A stretch of 64,000 bases of DNA from positions 248,001 through 312,000 of the forward strand of contig JAGFBZ010002268.1 in the NCBI GenBank assembly GCA_018398805.1, in the 5' to 3' direction. Every line of letters starts with the position of its first letter. The stretch's first letter is position 1. Origin of the DNA: Hirundichthys speculiger. Taxonomy: Eukaryota; Chordata; Actinopteri; Beloniformes; Exocoetidae. The translations under genes were made by a program, and so were the position numbers. The notes below the pieces were generated by a model. That model saw only the letters and a program-made list of their open reading frames with translations. It made no database searches and was not told where the DNA came from. This document shows, one piece after another, positions 47,023-59,419 of the stretch.

Positions 47023-47117
47023 TATATCTCTATGTTGGGTTGAAAAAATCTGTGTCACCCCAGTAGAGCTAGAAGGGGTACCACAGAAAAATGGTAGAGC
47101 TTGGATGGATGGATGGA

Positions 47118-48999
47118 CTGCAGGTTGCATTTCCTTGCAGAAAAGTTCACTTTATGATCAGTTCCTTAAAAAATACCACTCTGTGCCACATAACCTAGGG
47201 TTCTCAAACTAAGATTCAGGGGGGAAAAAAAGTATGCCTAACTTTAGCTTCCTGTAGTTAACTACATAAGCATGTCTAATCCTTTTGTTCTCCATTTGTC
47301 TCAGTTGGTAACACCCCCCACAACAAACCTTTCTTTTTCTCTTTCACTGTAGGAACCATGGGGTCAAAGAACCAAAAGTCTCCCAGTATGTCCCCATTCA
47401 AGTCTCACTCTCTGAATCCATCATGTCCATCTGCAACTCTTATTGCGTCACCTTGACCATCCCTATTGCTTAGATTTAGTCATTCATTAATTACTTCACA
47501 TCATTGTGTGGTCTTTATTGGTGAAACACATCATAGGCACCATCTGCATACTTGCACGTGAGAAATACATACAAGAAGTTGCTTAACATAAATTCCACCA
47601 TGCATTCCTCTGTAATCTTGAACAGAAACCTTTGTGCCCACTCAGACGCTTGGGGCTACTGTCATAGAGAGGAATCGCTCCTGTAAGTGAACATTTATCA
47701 GGCAGAAATTAGAGTACAGAGAGCAAGACAGGTGGAAAGCATCAGCCCTATTTGCTCTTTATCCCAGCCACTTGACTTCAAACAGTGCACTCTGCTCTCC
47801 CTTTTTATAGAAACTCCTTACCAAAAGATAAGAGGTGAGATAGTAGTGGAAACACTGAATTAAACTTACAAAGGAGGGCAAAGTCCTTCCTATAAGAAAG
47901 AGGTGGTGAAACAGACTTGAGCAGGGAGACAGAGACGAGACAGAAACTCCCCTCCTCAACACAGTATACCTCCTTGACAGGAAAAAAAGTTGTATTTATG
48001 ATCAAAGGGTCCTTCCTCCTTACTTGCTGCTTGCTATATTTAGACCTGTGCTCTTTTTGGCGGCCACCATCTACTTTGAGAAACCTCTGCCTTGAGCCAC
48101 TGCAGACACGAGTGCAGATTTAAAGCTCCCCCCCCTCTAAAGGAAGAGTGTGGGACCAGTTAGTTGATGGAAACTTGCTGAACTCCAGACCACTTCTGTT
48201 CAGCAGTCCTTAGGAGGAAAGATGCTGTCCTTCAGCCCGATCTTACCCACAATTTCAATCTTTAAAAAAAGGCCATAACAGCTCTACAGTTAGAAAAACC
48301 AACTGTGTGAGTTGCAGCAGAGCAAATTCCCATGTACCAAGCGTAAGTCTGTCTATATGTGTGTGTGTGCCTGCGCGTGCACAGATGCAAGCACTTGTGT
48401 GCAAGAGAGAGGGGCGGAGTTGAGGCTTTTCTATAAAGCAAAAGCAAACAGTCCGTAAAGAGGCCCTGCCACTCTCCCATTTCAATGTAAATGAGTCTGA
48501 CTCTGTTAGGAGGTTAAAGAACTCTCTAGGGGCCTGGCGACTACCACCGCTGGGGTCGCACACGCATGCAAACACACACACACGCAGAAGCACACAAGGG
48601 CACGAACACGCACACATAGACACGTATCCTGACGCGAGAGGCCCAGATAAAGAGCTCAGAGAGCCTGTCAGAGTGTCAGCTCCCATTAGGCCAAAGGCTG
48701 TTGTGTGTGTGTGCAGGCAGGCGTAGTGCTTTTTACATTTCATTCAGCACACACACACTCTCTTTTTCTCATACACACATCCTCCCTTGAGCTGCCCCGC
48801 CTGGCTGACATGCTGTTTCAGACAAGAAACACAAAAGACAACGGAACCCGCCTGAAAAGGCAAACATCTCCTACATTTCCTACATCGCACACAAGCAGGG
48901 AAAAAAAAGAGAGGAAACAAAACAAGCGCTAAATGATTTGAGATGAGAAGAGGATGTGCTTAAAAAAATGTGGGACTCCCTACACGATTAACCGCCCCA
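47118..48999. other. Non-coding stretch, no gene recognised
   Basis: Unique-looking DNA with CA/GT-rich patches at 48357-48375 and 48565-48620. The 162-codon minus frame at 48255-48743 runs through these dinucleotide patches and is Cys/His/Thr-rich for that reason, so it is not a gene. Confidence 0.55.
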
Positions 49000-49140
49000 A
49001 CATCCCTTGCAGTGATGCATTTCAAATTTCGAGGTTCAAACTGCAAATGGCTGCATTTGTTTGCAAAAGCCATGAAAAACATGATGTCATGGATTATTAT
49101 AACAATAGCTGAGCAGAGAGCAGTGAGTGAATCACATCAC
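49000..49140. other. Candidate conserved non-coding block
   Basis: 'gatgcatttcaaatttcgag', 'aactgcaaatggctgcattt' and 'tcatggattattataacaat' follow one another without low-complexity sequence. ATGCAAAT-like and homeobox-like words are frequent. Enhancer-like, no coding potential visible. Texture only. Confidence 0.3.
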
Positions 49141-52100
49141 AGAGACGGAGATGGAGACAGAGAGAGAAGAAAGATGCGAGACGCAGCTATTGCAGCGCTG
49201 CCCCGACTCCCCTTGGCCAGCAAGTTGTTCGGACACAAACAGAGAGGAGGGCTGATTTCCTCCCACTGAGTCTTCAAAAACACAGGCTGTTATGACATGT
49301 GAAGGAGGGAGGAACAACAACAGCGTAGGGGGGAAAAAGACAAAGAAGGAGCACGCAAGTGGGGAGGAGAAAGCCGTCCTAATCCCATATTCATTTCAAA
49401 CTCCCATAAATGATGATGTACACACCCATATTGCTCCCGTCACACAAGTCCTGACTCAGCTGACTCAGGCAGGTGTGTCAGGGATTCAGCCTCAAGCGCT
49501 GGCATGCTGAAGCAGCAATGTTGCTCCACATAATCAAAACCCTCTACGCTAAACAGAATGGCTTGAATTATTGGCGTCTTCTTTTTTCTTTTTCTTTTTT
49601 TTTTTGTTTACATTCTGGTCTTTAGATCTCGTCCTTCTTGCCTTCAGTCATTGCCTTTCATTTCTAGAGTGCAGGCCAACAGCTGTTGCTAAAAGCAGTC
49701 ATCTGAAAACAGCATATGGTTGATCTAGGGGAACTCCAGGCACCACAAAAAACATTCACCCCATACTCACACAAGGCAAGTCATGCTACTGACACATAGC
49801 TCTGTCTGCTTCTCTTGCCTAATCACCCCTTCTGTTCAAAAGATTGAAACCACAGCTCAGACCCCCTCGGGCAAGAGACTGATTCACACGTATAAAGTCA
49901 GGACCTTTTTCATACACATGCCCAGAGTTCACTTTTCACCCACATATGTCTCACTCACATCTATGCATTTGGCACGAATCAGTCAAGCCCCGGCGTGCAC
50001 ACATAGACAGACTGACAAACAGAAGCGCAAACACAAAAACAGACAAACTGCTCATTACAGAATTAGTGCTGAAGATATGTACACAAAGGCAGAGCAACAC
50101 GCTTGAGATGCATTCATTTACCAGGACTCTACAGGTTTTTCAGGGATACACCCATGCTTAGAAGAGTGTTGAATGTGCCTCCATCACTCATACTAAAACA
50201 TAAAAGAAAAGGGTATTTGAATTTGTTCAAAAACATACCTACAGCAAACGTACCTACAGTAAGAAAGCTGGCAAAAATCCACACAAGTGTTTAAATCTAG
50301 CTTTTCTTTTAGATTTGAAGTTCTGAAAATGTAGCCAGATTCTTCTAAGTTAGGAATACTTTAGAAAAATGTTATAAGGCATTTTGTATATTAGACCGAC
50401 AAGTGTGTTTCCACATATATTCAAATATATTGACAAATATTATTGTGACTGTCTCCCTGATGATGGAAAGTAGTCCGGGCCCTGAGGCAGTGAAGTGAGA
50501 CTATAAATCCTGATGCTCCTGGCACCACACTTCACCAGCATAAAAACATCCTGCAGAAGATCAGCTGTTCCCTTTTTTACTCTCTATATAATACCGAGTA
50601 TTCTTCCCAAACAATTCAATTTTTGTTTCATTTGTACAATAACATTTTCCTAGTAGCATTGTGAATTGACAAGGTGGCCTTTTGCAAACTTCAGGCATGC
50701 TGCAATGTTTCTTTGGGAGAGCGGAAACTTTCTCTGGTGGGGTTCTGCCATTAACACCCTCTATGTTCAATTACTTAAGTGAGGCAGGCTCACGGAAACA
50801 TCTTCAAGCCTTTGGCTGTTATTTGAGGGTTCTTATTTACCTAATTGAAGATTCTGAGTTGTGTATTTGGACTGATCTTGGCTGTGGGCTTGGAAATTTT
50901 ACAGTGGGAAAAGTACTGAATCACCTCTATTTATAAACAGTTTTCCTAACTGTAGACTAATGAATACTTTGAATTATTTTCCAGCCTTATGCAGATCAAT
51001 TACTCTTAATCATACGTCTTCAGAATGCTCCTTTTTGAGAGGCATGGTTCACATGGTTCATGCTTCTTATGAACAGCAAGGTTAAAATTATTGTCTTTTA
51101 TCAGTCAAAAGAGCACTAAACCACACTTCAAAACTTATTTCATTAAATGGACTGCAGATATGCAAACTACTTCCTCCAATTAGATACAATTGAAGTAATT
51201 AGTGCACGGATCCACTTGCTTTTTCCCTTCAGCAACTATGAATGTTTAATAGATGTGTTATCCATTTAAGCACACAAAGCACATCCATTACAGTGGCTTA
51301 AAGATCGGATCACATTTTTTGGCAATTAATAAAAAAAAAAAAAGTTAATTTCAACAGGTTTACACACTTGGTCTTGCCACTGTAGATTTAATGACAAATT
51401 ATAACAGACCAAATGCTGCTTGGTGGGAAAAAAAAAAGATTTTTACCAGCTGATAAATGGATGCTACAACTCAGATTTTTATAATCATATAAGAGGTAGT
51501 TATGGGTCTTTACCTATTATCACTGGTTGGGTCTTTGCCATTTTGGCTTTTCTTCCATCCATTCAAATGGTAGTTTTCTGTTTTCTTCCACATCTTTCTG
51601 CTTTTGGATTGCAATTTTAAAGCATTTAAGATGATTTTAGCTGAAACAGCCTACAATGTTTTGCATTTCTTTATGTGTTTTCTGGCTCTCCAATAAACTT
51701 TTTAATTAAAGTACACAGTTCTTCTGAACAATGACTACAATTACTCTTATTTTTTTCAGATTTTCAGAGAAATGCACTATATCCAGCATGTACAACATTT
51801 GCTGCATTAGGGCACTTGTTGGACTTTTTTTTTTTCACTGAATAAATAACCTCACTAATTGAACTCTTCACTGCTATCCTTTTTGAACAGCCTAATATTC
51901 CTTTTCCTTCACTTTCTGGGAAGTAATAAAACATTTGATGACTCTTTCCTCATGTTTTGATTTGATGTGCAGTGTTCCCAAAGCATTTGTGAGTATAGAA
52001 ATTAAACCTTCTATGAGGAGTTTATGGAGCTTTACTCACGTTCTCCTAAAGACAGTGCTATCATTTTGAACTCAACAGTATGAGCTGACAATGTGCACTC

Positions 52101-53129
52101 CATATCAAAGAAGTGGTCATAGCCGCTATAAAATCACCCACTGGTTTCTGAAGCTTTAAATCTAGGATTTGGCTGTCACTTACAGGGATTGTGGGTGACA
52201 ACATTTTTTACAAGAGTTGTATAATATTTGAAATCCAGTTCAATAAAAGTACATGTCTTTAAGGCATAGTATCTTTTTAATTATGGAATTATTTTCAAAA
52301 GGATCTGCAGCACATTCATCAGAAGGAATTAATTTAGTTAATTACTCTATTGTGCCTTGTGGGAAAATCTATCGACTTTTTATGACAGAAGTTAGCATTT
52401 TTTTTGAATAGGCAGAGCAGCCCTCAAAGGGACTGCATTTAAACCCCCTTCTGATGTCACCTATCGTTCATACGCATTTTATTCTGAATTTCAGTTGATA
52501 CACAGTTTGAATCTGGCTGTTATAAGTAACAAAAACCTGGCAGGAATTTATACGAGTTTCCTCATCTTCCATCCTGCTTTCATCCAATCTTTCTGCTGTG
52601 CCACAGTGCTAAACCAAACCCAAGCGCCCTCAGCTCACTGTCACACAATACCTGTTGTTGTAGCTATCAGGCTCCAAAAACAAGGACACGCTGTAACAAA
52701 AAAAAGGCTCCCATTCAGCTCCGCCTATAACAAGGACAAGGCTGGTGCTGAGAGAAAGTAGCAAGTCAGCAACATTTGGCTCTTAGAGAAATGAGAAAGA
52801 CCAGGGCAGCGGCCAGCAGCATCCCCGCCTCTGACGTACAGATGATTGTTTTGAAAGCCCTTGTTGAGAGCTGCTGTCTCATTTCCACATCAGCATAGCG
52901 TGATATGGTATAGCTGATACAATGATCCACAGAAAATGGCAATACAATACACCTGCCTGACAGCTACAGGCTGATCAGTTTTTTCTCTATCAAGCAGTAG
53001 ATTTTCAAATTATAGAGATGAAACAAGAGAGGAAGAAAAAAAGAGGTAAAAATTGAGACAGAGGGAGCGAGAAAGAGAAGGACACCAAGAAAAGGAAACT
53101 GTAAAAGGAAGAGAATCTCTGAATATAAA
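49141..53129. other. Non-coding stretch, no gene recognised
   Basis: Mostly unique-looking DNA. Contains a purine-rich run at 49141-49180, T-rich tracts at 49580-49606 and 51825-51836, and a second purine-rich run at about 53020-53120. No exon supported. Confidence 0.55.
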
Positions 53130-53475
53130 ACATGGTTGCTGAGGATAAGGCTCATTGGCGTGACTTATTATCTGCCACTGGTATCCATGACTGCAGCTAT
53201 AACCTTTGGTAAATGACTCTACTTGGTCCACGACACAGGCACCAGCCCAATGGGAGATAAAATTAATATCCCTCAGCAGCACTGTAGCGGCACACACGAG
53301 CCCACCTCCAGCATCGAAAGATACGATATTCAACAGCATTCACTGTGTGGCCTTCATCAGGGGAATATTTACTCCTCTTTTTCTACAGAAACTGGGAGAA
53401 AATATGATATTATGTGGAGCGTAGAGAAATATCCCATTAACAATGCCTGGATGAAGAAAGATGGAGGAAAGCACA
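53130..53475. other. Candidate conserved non-coding block
   Basis: Repeat-free and compositionally balanced: 'ggcgtgacttattatctgcc', 'tatccatgactgcagctata', 'gagataaaattaatatccct', 'atcccattaacaatgcctgg'. It follows a purine-rich run and precedes an A run. Enhancer-like; no supported exon although overlapping short frames exist on both strands. Confidence 0.3.
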
Positions 53476-53989
53476 GGGAGAGGGAAAAAAAAAAACCCTG
53501 ATTGAAGCTGAGGTACGGGGACCAGAGATGTGGTGGTGGCAGTGGTGGAGTGTCTTTATTTAACATGCAGGAGACCACTTGTCTATAGCCCCAAGTAGGA
53601 CAGAAACACAAAGGTAAGCTACTTCAGCACTGCATCTAGCAGGAAAAGTGCAGAGGAAGGGTTTTCCCTCTAATGGAAGGCATTAATTACCATATACCCT
53701 TATACTTTCCAGTCATCACTATCTGACTTGAAATCCTTTCAAAGGAAGTGTGTATTGTCACAGATAGGGAATTTCTTGTCTGTAAAAAGTCTGTCACTCT
53801 GTCTGAGATGCAGATAATGGCCTGTACTCATTCTGGAACATTTCTTTAATGGAACAGCGTGATGTTATCAAAAGATGAATAGCCACTCAGGCCAAAGGTC
53901 AAGTTCAAACTGCTGTTTTGACTTCCAAAACCCTGCTCATTCGCTCTGCTTCCTCTCTTCTAATCCACACCAGGTGGATACGTATACTT

Positions 53990-54007
53990 ACATGCAAGCT
54001 TGCATGT
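53990..54007. repeat. Perfect 18-bp palindrome
   Basis: ACATGCAAGCTTGCATGT is identical to its reverse complement. Each half contains ATGCAA, a POU/C-EBP-like word, so a dimer-binding site is conceivable. Confidence 0.9.
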
Positions 54008-54099
54008 GAGGCTAATAGAGAACAAGAAGACCACTGCTGTTGGGGTGAACTTGAGTTTTGTGTTTTGTGGCACCTCTAAAGCCAAATGACTTAATAGAA

Positions 54100-54420
54100 A
54101 AAATAGGCTAGTTTTGCTCCATTTAAATACAATCTACCTGTGGGAGACATGAAGACCTTATTTTTATTCAGCAGCAGCTGGCAACCAGAAGGAGCAAAGA
54201 AATCTATTCAAGTATTCATTTGGCACAAGAGGAAGCAGAAATCAATCCCATAAAAACAGAGCACTTAATAGAGTTCCATTAAACTGACTCTTAGAGCTAT
54301 ACAGAAATGGCCACTCCACTAACAGGGAGGGCACCGAGAGGACACACTGTTTTCACCAGGATACAATTCAGGCTGAATAAAGTCATGCTCCATTTTCAGC
54401 TAGCCCTGACAACTGCTTTT
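54100..54420. other. Candidate conserved non-coding block
   Basis: Continuous non-repetitive sequence ('ccttatttttattcagcagc', 'aatctattcaagtattcatt', 'ggctgaataaagtcatgctc') with no open frame of note. Enhancer-like texture only. Confidence 0.27.
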
Positions 54421-54958
54421 TTAAATGACACCTGATACCATCATGCCTCCAACGCCCCCCTACCGTCATTCAGAAAGAAACACGCTGGAAAAAGGGCATG
54501 TGTAGGAGGAGGAAGAGAAATTGTTGAGTGCTGGTGTGGAGGAGCGTGTGAGAGGGTCAGACGGGAGGGCTGCTGTATCTCCATCCTGCCACCACTAACA
54601 ACTGTCTGCCAGTGTTTGTGACAGTGTGTTTTACATTCCTCACGGTCTGTGGTGGTCTGGGTGAAAGTCTCTGACAGACACAGTATCTGCTGGCACAGTG
54701 AAGTGATGAACCTCATAAATGATTATAAAATGATGCACTCACACAAGGCAATCACCATCAGAGCCCATGAACAAGTGACCCCTTAAAAATCTGTCTTATT
54801 TGGCCAGTGCTCCATTCTGTACCCCAAGCACAGATGGAAGAGGTGCTTGGTCACAACGTACAGACGAGGGCATGTAGAAAATGTATGCTTGACGTGTAAG
54901 ACGTGCAGCGAGGATGAACAGAAAGTCATTGTCTTGCACAAGAGCTGTATCTAATCAG

Positions 54959-55303
54959 TAGGGCTGTAGCGATACACTAATCTCGCAATACGATACGATA
55001 CGCGATATTCAGCTCACGATACGATATATATTGATATTCATCTTACAATACATTTACATCATTTTCTGAAAGATTTTAAAGGGACAAAGTGATTTTGGTG
55101 ACATCTTGTGAGTGTTCCGATGACATTGTTTGAATTAACTGAACTGAAAGCATCAATTACACATTATATGGCATTATATTAAACAGTGCAAATTGTTACT
55201 TGCAAGCTTTTAAAGGTGGGACACAGGGGTGGAAATATCGATGCTCTCTGGGGAAATAAAATATCAATATATATTGCAGAATCAATAAAATCGCTCAGCT
55301 CTA
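54959..55303. mobile_element. hAT-type miniature element with perfect 8-bp duplication
   Basis: CTAATCAG at 54951-54958 is repeated exactly at 55304-55311. The termini TAGGGCTGTAGCGAT and (inverted right end) TAGAGCTGAGCGAT are imperfect TIRs. The interior is rich in CGATAC/ATATCG words, typical of a widespread vertebrate hAT MITE group. 345 bp, no coding sequence. Confidence 0.9.
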
Positions 55304-55311
55304 CTAATCAG

Positions 55312-56932
55312 GGCAACTAAAAAGCCACCAAGTTAGTATAAGTGCCATCTTATTATTCTGAGCTGTGCTCTAATGTGCCAAAAATTTCAATATGATGCAA
55401 ATATTTTCAGAACTAACAGAAACAGTGGTCAGCTATTTAAAAGAGAAGAGTTGTACTTTTCCTTGTTTTTTTTTTTTCAGTAATTACTTTTAATTCTTAA
55501 TGCTGACTGCCACCAAAAAATCTTAATGTTAATTTCTTACTTCTGGCAGCTATAGGCAGACCATCTGTTCTCGTCATTTTAGTGATAATCAATTTCGCAT
55601 TTTCTTCAAAACTGCAGCAGGTCACAGCATCTTCTCTCTTCGCCAAACAAAATGTAAAGTGCTCCAGATTTCTGCACAGACGTATTAGTACAAATAAAAT
55701 AACAATAAAAATATTACACTAAATCGGACCCTTTGCCTTTTGATTTTTTTCTGACATATCTTTAAATATAAAAAGACTATAATAATATTTTGACAAAAAA
55801 AAAAGTGCAGGGTGAATAAGGATCATTAATCCATCTGTTGAGTTCATCCGTTTACCGTAAATGAGTTATATGGGAAAAGCAGTGCTTTCAGATGACTAGT
55901 TTTTGATGAGTAATCATCATGTTGTGGCCCAGGTGTGCCTAACATTACTCATAAAATAGGTCCTTCCATCTTTAAGGTTAATGTAGTTCGTCGTGTATCT
56001 TGTTATTGTTAAACCAATATTATGCCAGTTTGCATTTATGGGAAACTGTAGCCTCTGTTAGCAGTGAGCTACACGCCTATCCTCTACCTAGTTGGGCTGA
56101 AATACCTGTCACTGATGCCAGAAACCAGCTTTATTTCAGCAACCTTTTATGATTGCCTCATACATTATTTTTAGACACCTTACAAATAATACAAATTGCT
56201 AATTGTGTCTTCCTAACTCAGTAAAAAGCTCCACATTTGCCAGTGTGAGTTTGTGCGTCCGTTTCCTGATTCAGGAGCTGCATCCTTCAAAGGCTGCATT
56301 TGAATGAGAATCCTCCAAATGCTGTGTACAAATATGTCAGTCCTTTCTCGGTCTGAAAAGACTACATCTGGTCGATCTTTCACAACCTAGCATATTCCAC
56401 GATTCATCACCCAGCTGGCGGTTGGTGAATGGTTGGTGTACATGGTGGATGTACTGCAGTCCTCTCTCAAGATAGATAAGAGTAAAGTTTAATGGTAAAG
56501 TGCCCTTACTTCCTCTGACAAACTAGTAAAAACACACATATGATAAGAACTTCTGGCCCTGTCTTATGAAACAACTAAGAAACTACTGCTGTAAGTGTTG
56601 CTAGGTGAGTAGGTTAAAGCTGCTGGAGGAAGCAGAAGTTCTCAGAAGGCTGGGTCATCTCCTTTTACTGACACTTGTTTTTTTAGCTTTTGTGGTTTTT
56701 GAAGGACGCACCTTTGTAGACTGTATCCTGCAGAGCTTAGCTTGAGACTCTTGCTATACAGATGATCCATCCATTTGATTAGCAAAGGTACTGGAGTTCC
56801 TGAGAGTTCTGCCAGCCTTCAGTCATAGCCTGTGATTATTCAAGCTTAAAGTGTTGTGGTCACCAGCGGACCAATCAGTGTATCCTTGTTTGAAACACAT
56901 GCAAGTTTATGTATTTTTCATAAAGTGGCTGA
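55312..56932. other. Non-coding stretch, no gene recognised
   Basis: AT-rich unique-looking DNA; nothing supported. Confidence 0.5.
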
Positions 56933-57043
56933 ACTGACACCCTGCAATAGACTGGCAATCTGTCCAGGATGCCCTGGCTCCAGCAGACCCCCGTGACCGT
57001 GAATAGTAATGAAGCAGGTACAGGAAATGGATGGATGGATGAC
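56933..57043 (+). mobile_element. LINE/SINE 3' end with ATGG repeat tail
   Basis: 'actgacaccctgcaatagac', 'tggcaatctgtccaggatgc' and 'ctccagcagacccccgtgac' correspond to a common fish retroposon 3' end, and the element ends in a short ATGG tetranucleotide array (57028-57042). Only about 110 bases are present, so strongly 5'-truncated. Confidence 0.75.
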
Positions 57044-59419
57044 TGTTTAGTCCATGTGGCTGACTCCAGAAGGTTTTGTGAAATAGTTCAATTTGGCGGT
57101 GATATAAAATGATGACACATATCTAAGGAAATGTGGCATAAAAATCTTGTATGGTTTTGCATCTTATCTAGACCATCAAACTCATCTGTTTCTTGATTCC
57201 CTGAAGAGGCGTGACACAGAAGCTGGAAAGCAGGAGTTGAAGCATGTTGGAGCTGGTGAAACCCCCAAGTGTACAGGCAGGAAAGTATTAACCCTGAAAC
57301 AGAGAAACTGGGTGTGTGTCGGTAATATGGATCTGAGTAGGAAAGATTTCCCTGTTGGTGTGTGTTAATTACGCTGGAGTTAGTGGGGCCTGCTACAGCT
57401 TGTCTCATGGCTGACCTGGAGAGATTACCTTCTCCAGCTGCTCCCATTCCTGCTGCCTGTCCTTATCCCACCTTTATTAAAGAGACAGGTGACACTGGTC
57501 CTATCTGCCACTTGTCACAGTTGGACTCAAATGTTTGTCATAACCAAGTGGACATAGAGTGGGATTCGACCTAGGTATGTCAATCAGCAGTAAACCAATG
57601 ACACGTCATCGTTTTATTTTTTTTACGTAACATTCCTGGTAATAGTAATACTGAACCTCAGTCATCCTGTATTACTCAAATTCACCTGATTCTGTCTGTG
57701 CATGTTGGATTAGGCAAGGAGGAAGAGTGGGAAAGAAAATGGAGTAATGCAGTAAATGGAGCTGATACAGTGGGCAGAGTACATGGTGAGGGATTGAGTG
57801 GCTGGCATGAAGGAACATAGTATGATATGGGTGTATGCATAACCATTTGCTCTGCAGCTGAGAGGATCTGCATTCATATGAACAGTTGATGTAATTGTGA
57901 TAAGCGTGTTGGACGGTCCAGTGAATTCCAGCATACTGGTCCTCCTTGTAAAACCCACCATTTGCTATTGTCATGCAGGCGAGGCTATTCCTGTCATTTG
58001 CACTCACAAACAACCACACAAAGACTCTCACAAACACACTCCCCCTCCTGCTGGGTGTGTGGACACCTGGTCTTCATCTAGAAGCCCATGACATTCCTGA
58101 GATCTGGGAACCTAATTCCCCAGATTAGCCTTTACAATCCACCTAAGGGTTAATCAGCATGTAGAATCTCATCCCGCCAGTCTGATTTTTGTATACACTC
58201 AAAGAGGCAGAAAAAACTGGCAGGTATATGAATATATCTGTAAAACTACATGTACAGCAGTTCTGTAAACATAATAGAAACCTAATAGCTCAACAGTTCT
58301 TCCAATGGTTAATTTAACTGCTGAAAAATACAGAATATGTTGTGCTTGCTCTGCCAGAAAGGTTTGTTTGCCATCTCTGAGAGGCAGAAAAGATGTCATT
58401 TGTAGCATTTATGACATCTTGCTGACATGAGACATTTGGTTCTCCCAGTCTGTAGAGAAAGTCCAGGATAAAAGGCTTTTGCCTTAAATCCCAAATAGTC
58501 TTAGAGAGCCAAGGAGGACTTAACTGGCGACTGACAGCAGGAATGGGATGTGGAACGGGGTTGGGACTTGGTACTGAGGTTGGTTAAAGAGTAGGTAAAT
58601 ATTTGGATGAGCAATTGTAGCTAAAGTGGCCATTATTATTTTCATTTTCAGCCATATAATTTTAATCTCTGGTAACTCGGGCAGCATTGCATTCAGTATA
58701 GCTCCAAAAGCCTGCAATTATTTCAGAACGACAAAGACAAAGAACCACATGGAGAGACTTTCCCTGAAAACAAGCAATTTGCCTCAAGTGTTTTCTGATT
58801 GGTCAAATTCCTGGAGGCTTTATTATGGGCAGAGCTTAAAACAGACCTCTGTGAAGTGTACCTAAAATAAAATAAAATAAAAGCAGAGGAGCTGGGACAG
58901 ATGAGGCAGATCGATCTTGCTTTTTTTGGGTGGGTGCAGTTGACTTTGGGACACTTGAAGGGCACCTTGCAGCTGCCCCCTACGTGAATGTCAAATGCTG
59001 CATCTGGTCGTAAAGATCACAGAATGCAGCATTTACCTCCCAGCATGCTCAGTGCCAGCGCCAACACACAGCCGTTCATTGTACAGTCAGTACTAAACAC
59101 CGCACCTGTCTACATGTGTTTGTCTGTCTGCATGTTTGGGTTTGTATGTGTCCCAGCCAGATCAAACAGAGGAAAACATCTTTGGCTCCGAGTGTACGAG
59201 TAGAGCAGCCATTCTGGCTCATTCCTTTCCTGTTCACACTCCAATCTCAACCTGCTAAATCTTTCTTTTCTGTCCCACCTTTAAATAAAGTCATATGTTT
59301 AATTCCCCCAAAAAAGCTAATTTCTCATCAACTTCACTAGTTAAGGACATGAGTGGGTCTGGGATCGGCCGAATGGTTCACGGCTGTGTTGGGAGCATTC
59401 GTTAATGGAGCTACAGTGA
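57044..59419. other. Non-coding stretch, no gene recognised
   Basis: Unique-looking DNA. The 119- and 121-codon minus frames at 57088-57447 and 57672-58037 have no recognisable motif. An AAATA array lies at 58864-58880. Confidence 0.55.

Larger units (their letters stand above)
45220..47117 (+). mobile_element. APE-type LINE 3' part, split by a DNA transposon
   Basis: Same family as the LINE at 7.3-9.1 kb. The left part (about 45220-45790) is the reverse transcriptase C-terminus: 'tccaaatccaaagtcttggt' corresponds to the SKSE motif and 'aaggagttcaagtaactcag' to EFKYLG. 'gatccagttgagatggttta' corresponds to the QLRWFGH segment. The right part (47023-47117) holds the degraded end of the coding sequence and a GATG repeat tail (47103-47117). 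The 1.23-kb long-TIR element lies between. Many stops and indels. Confidence 0.72.

Noticed and set aside
48255..48743. 162-codon open frame on minus
   Set aside because: It reads through CA/GT dinucleotide patches, which produce Cys/Val/Thr/His repeats; not protein-like.
57088..58037. 119- and 121-codon minus frames
   Set aside because: No motif, no neighbouring exon pattern, both strands partly open; likely chance.
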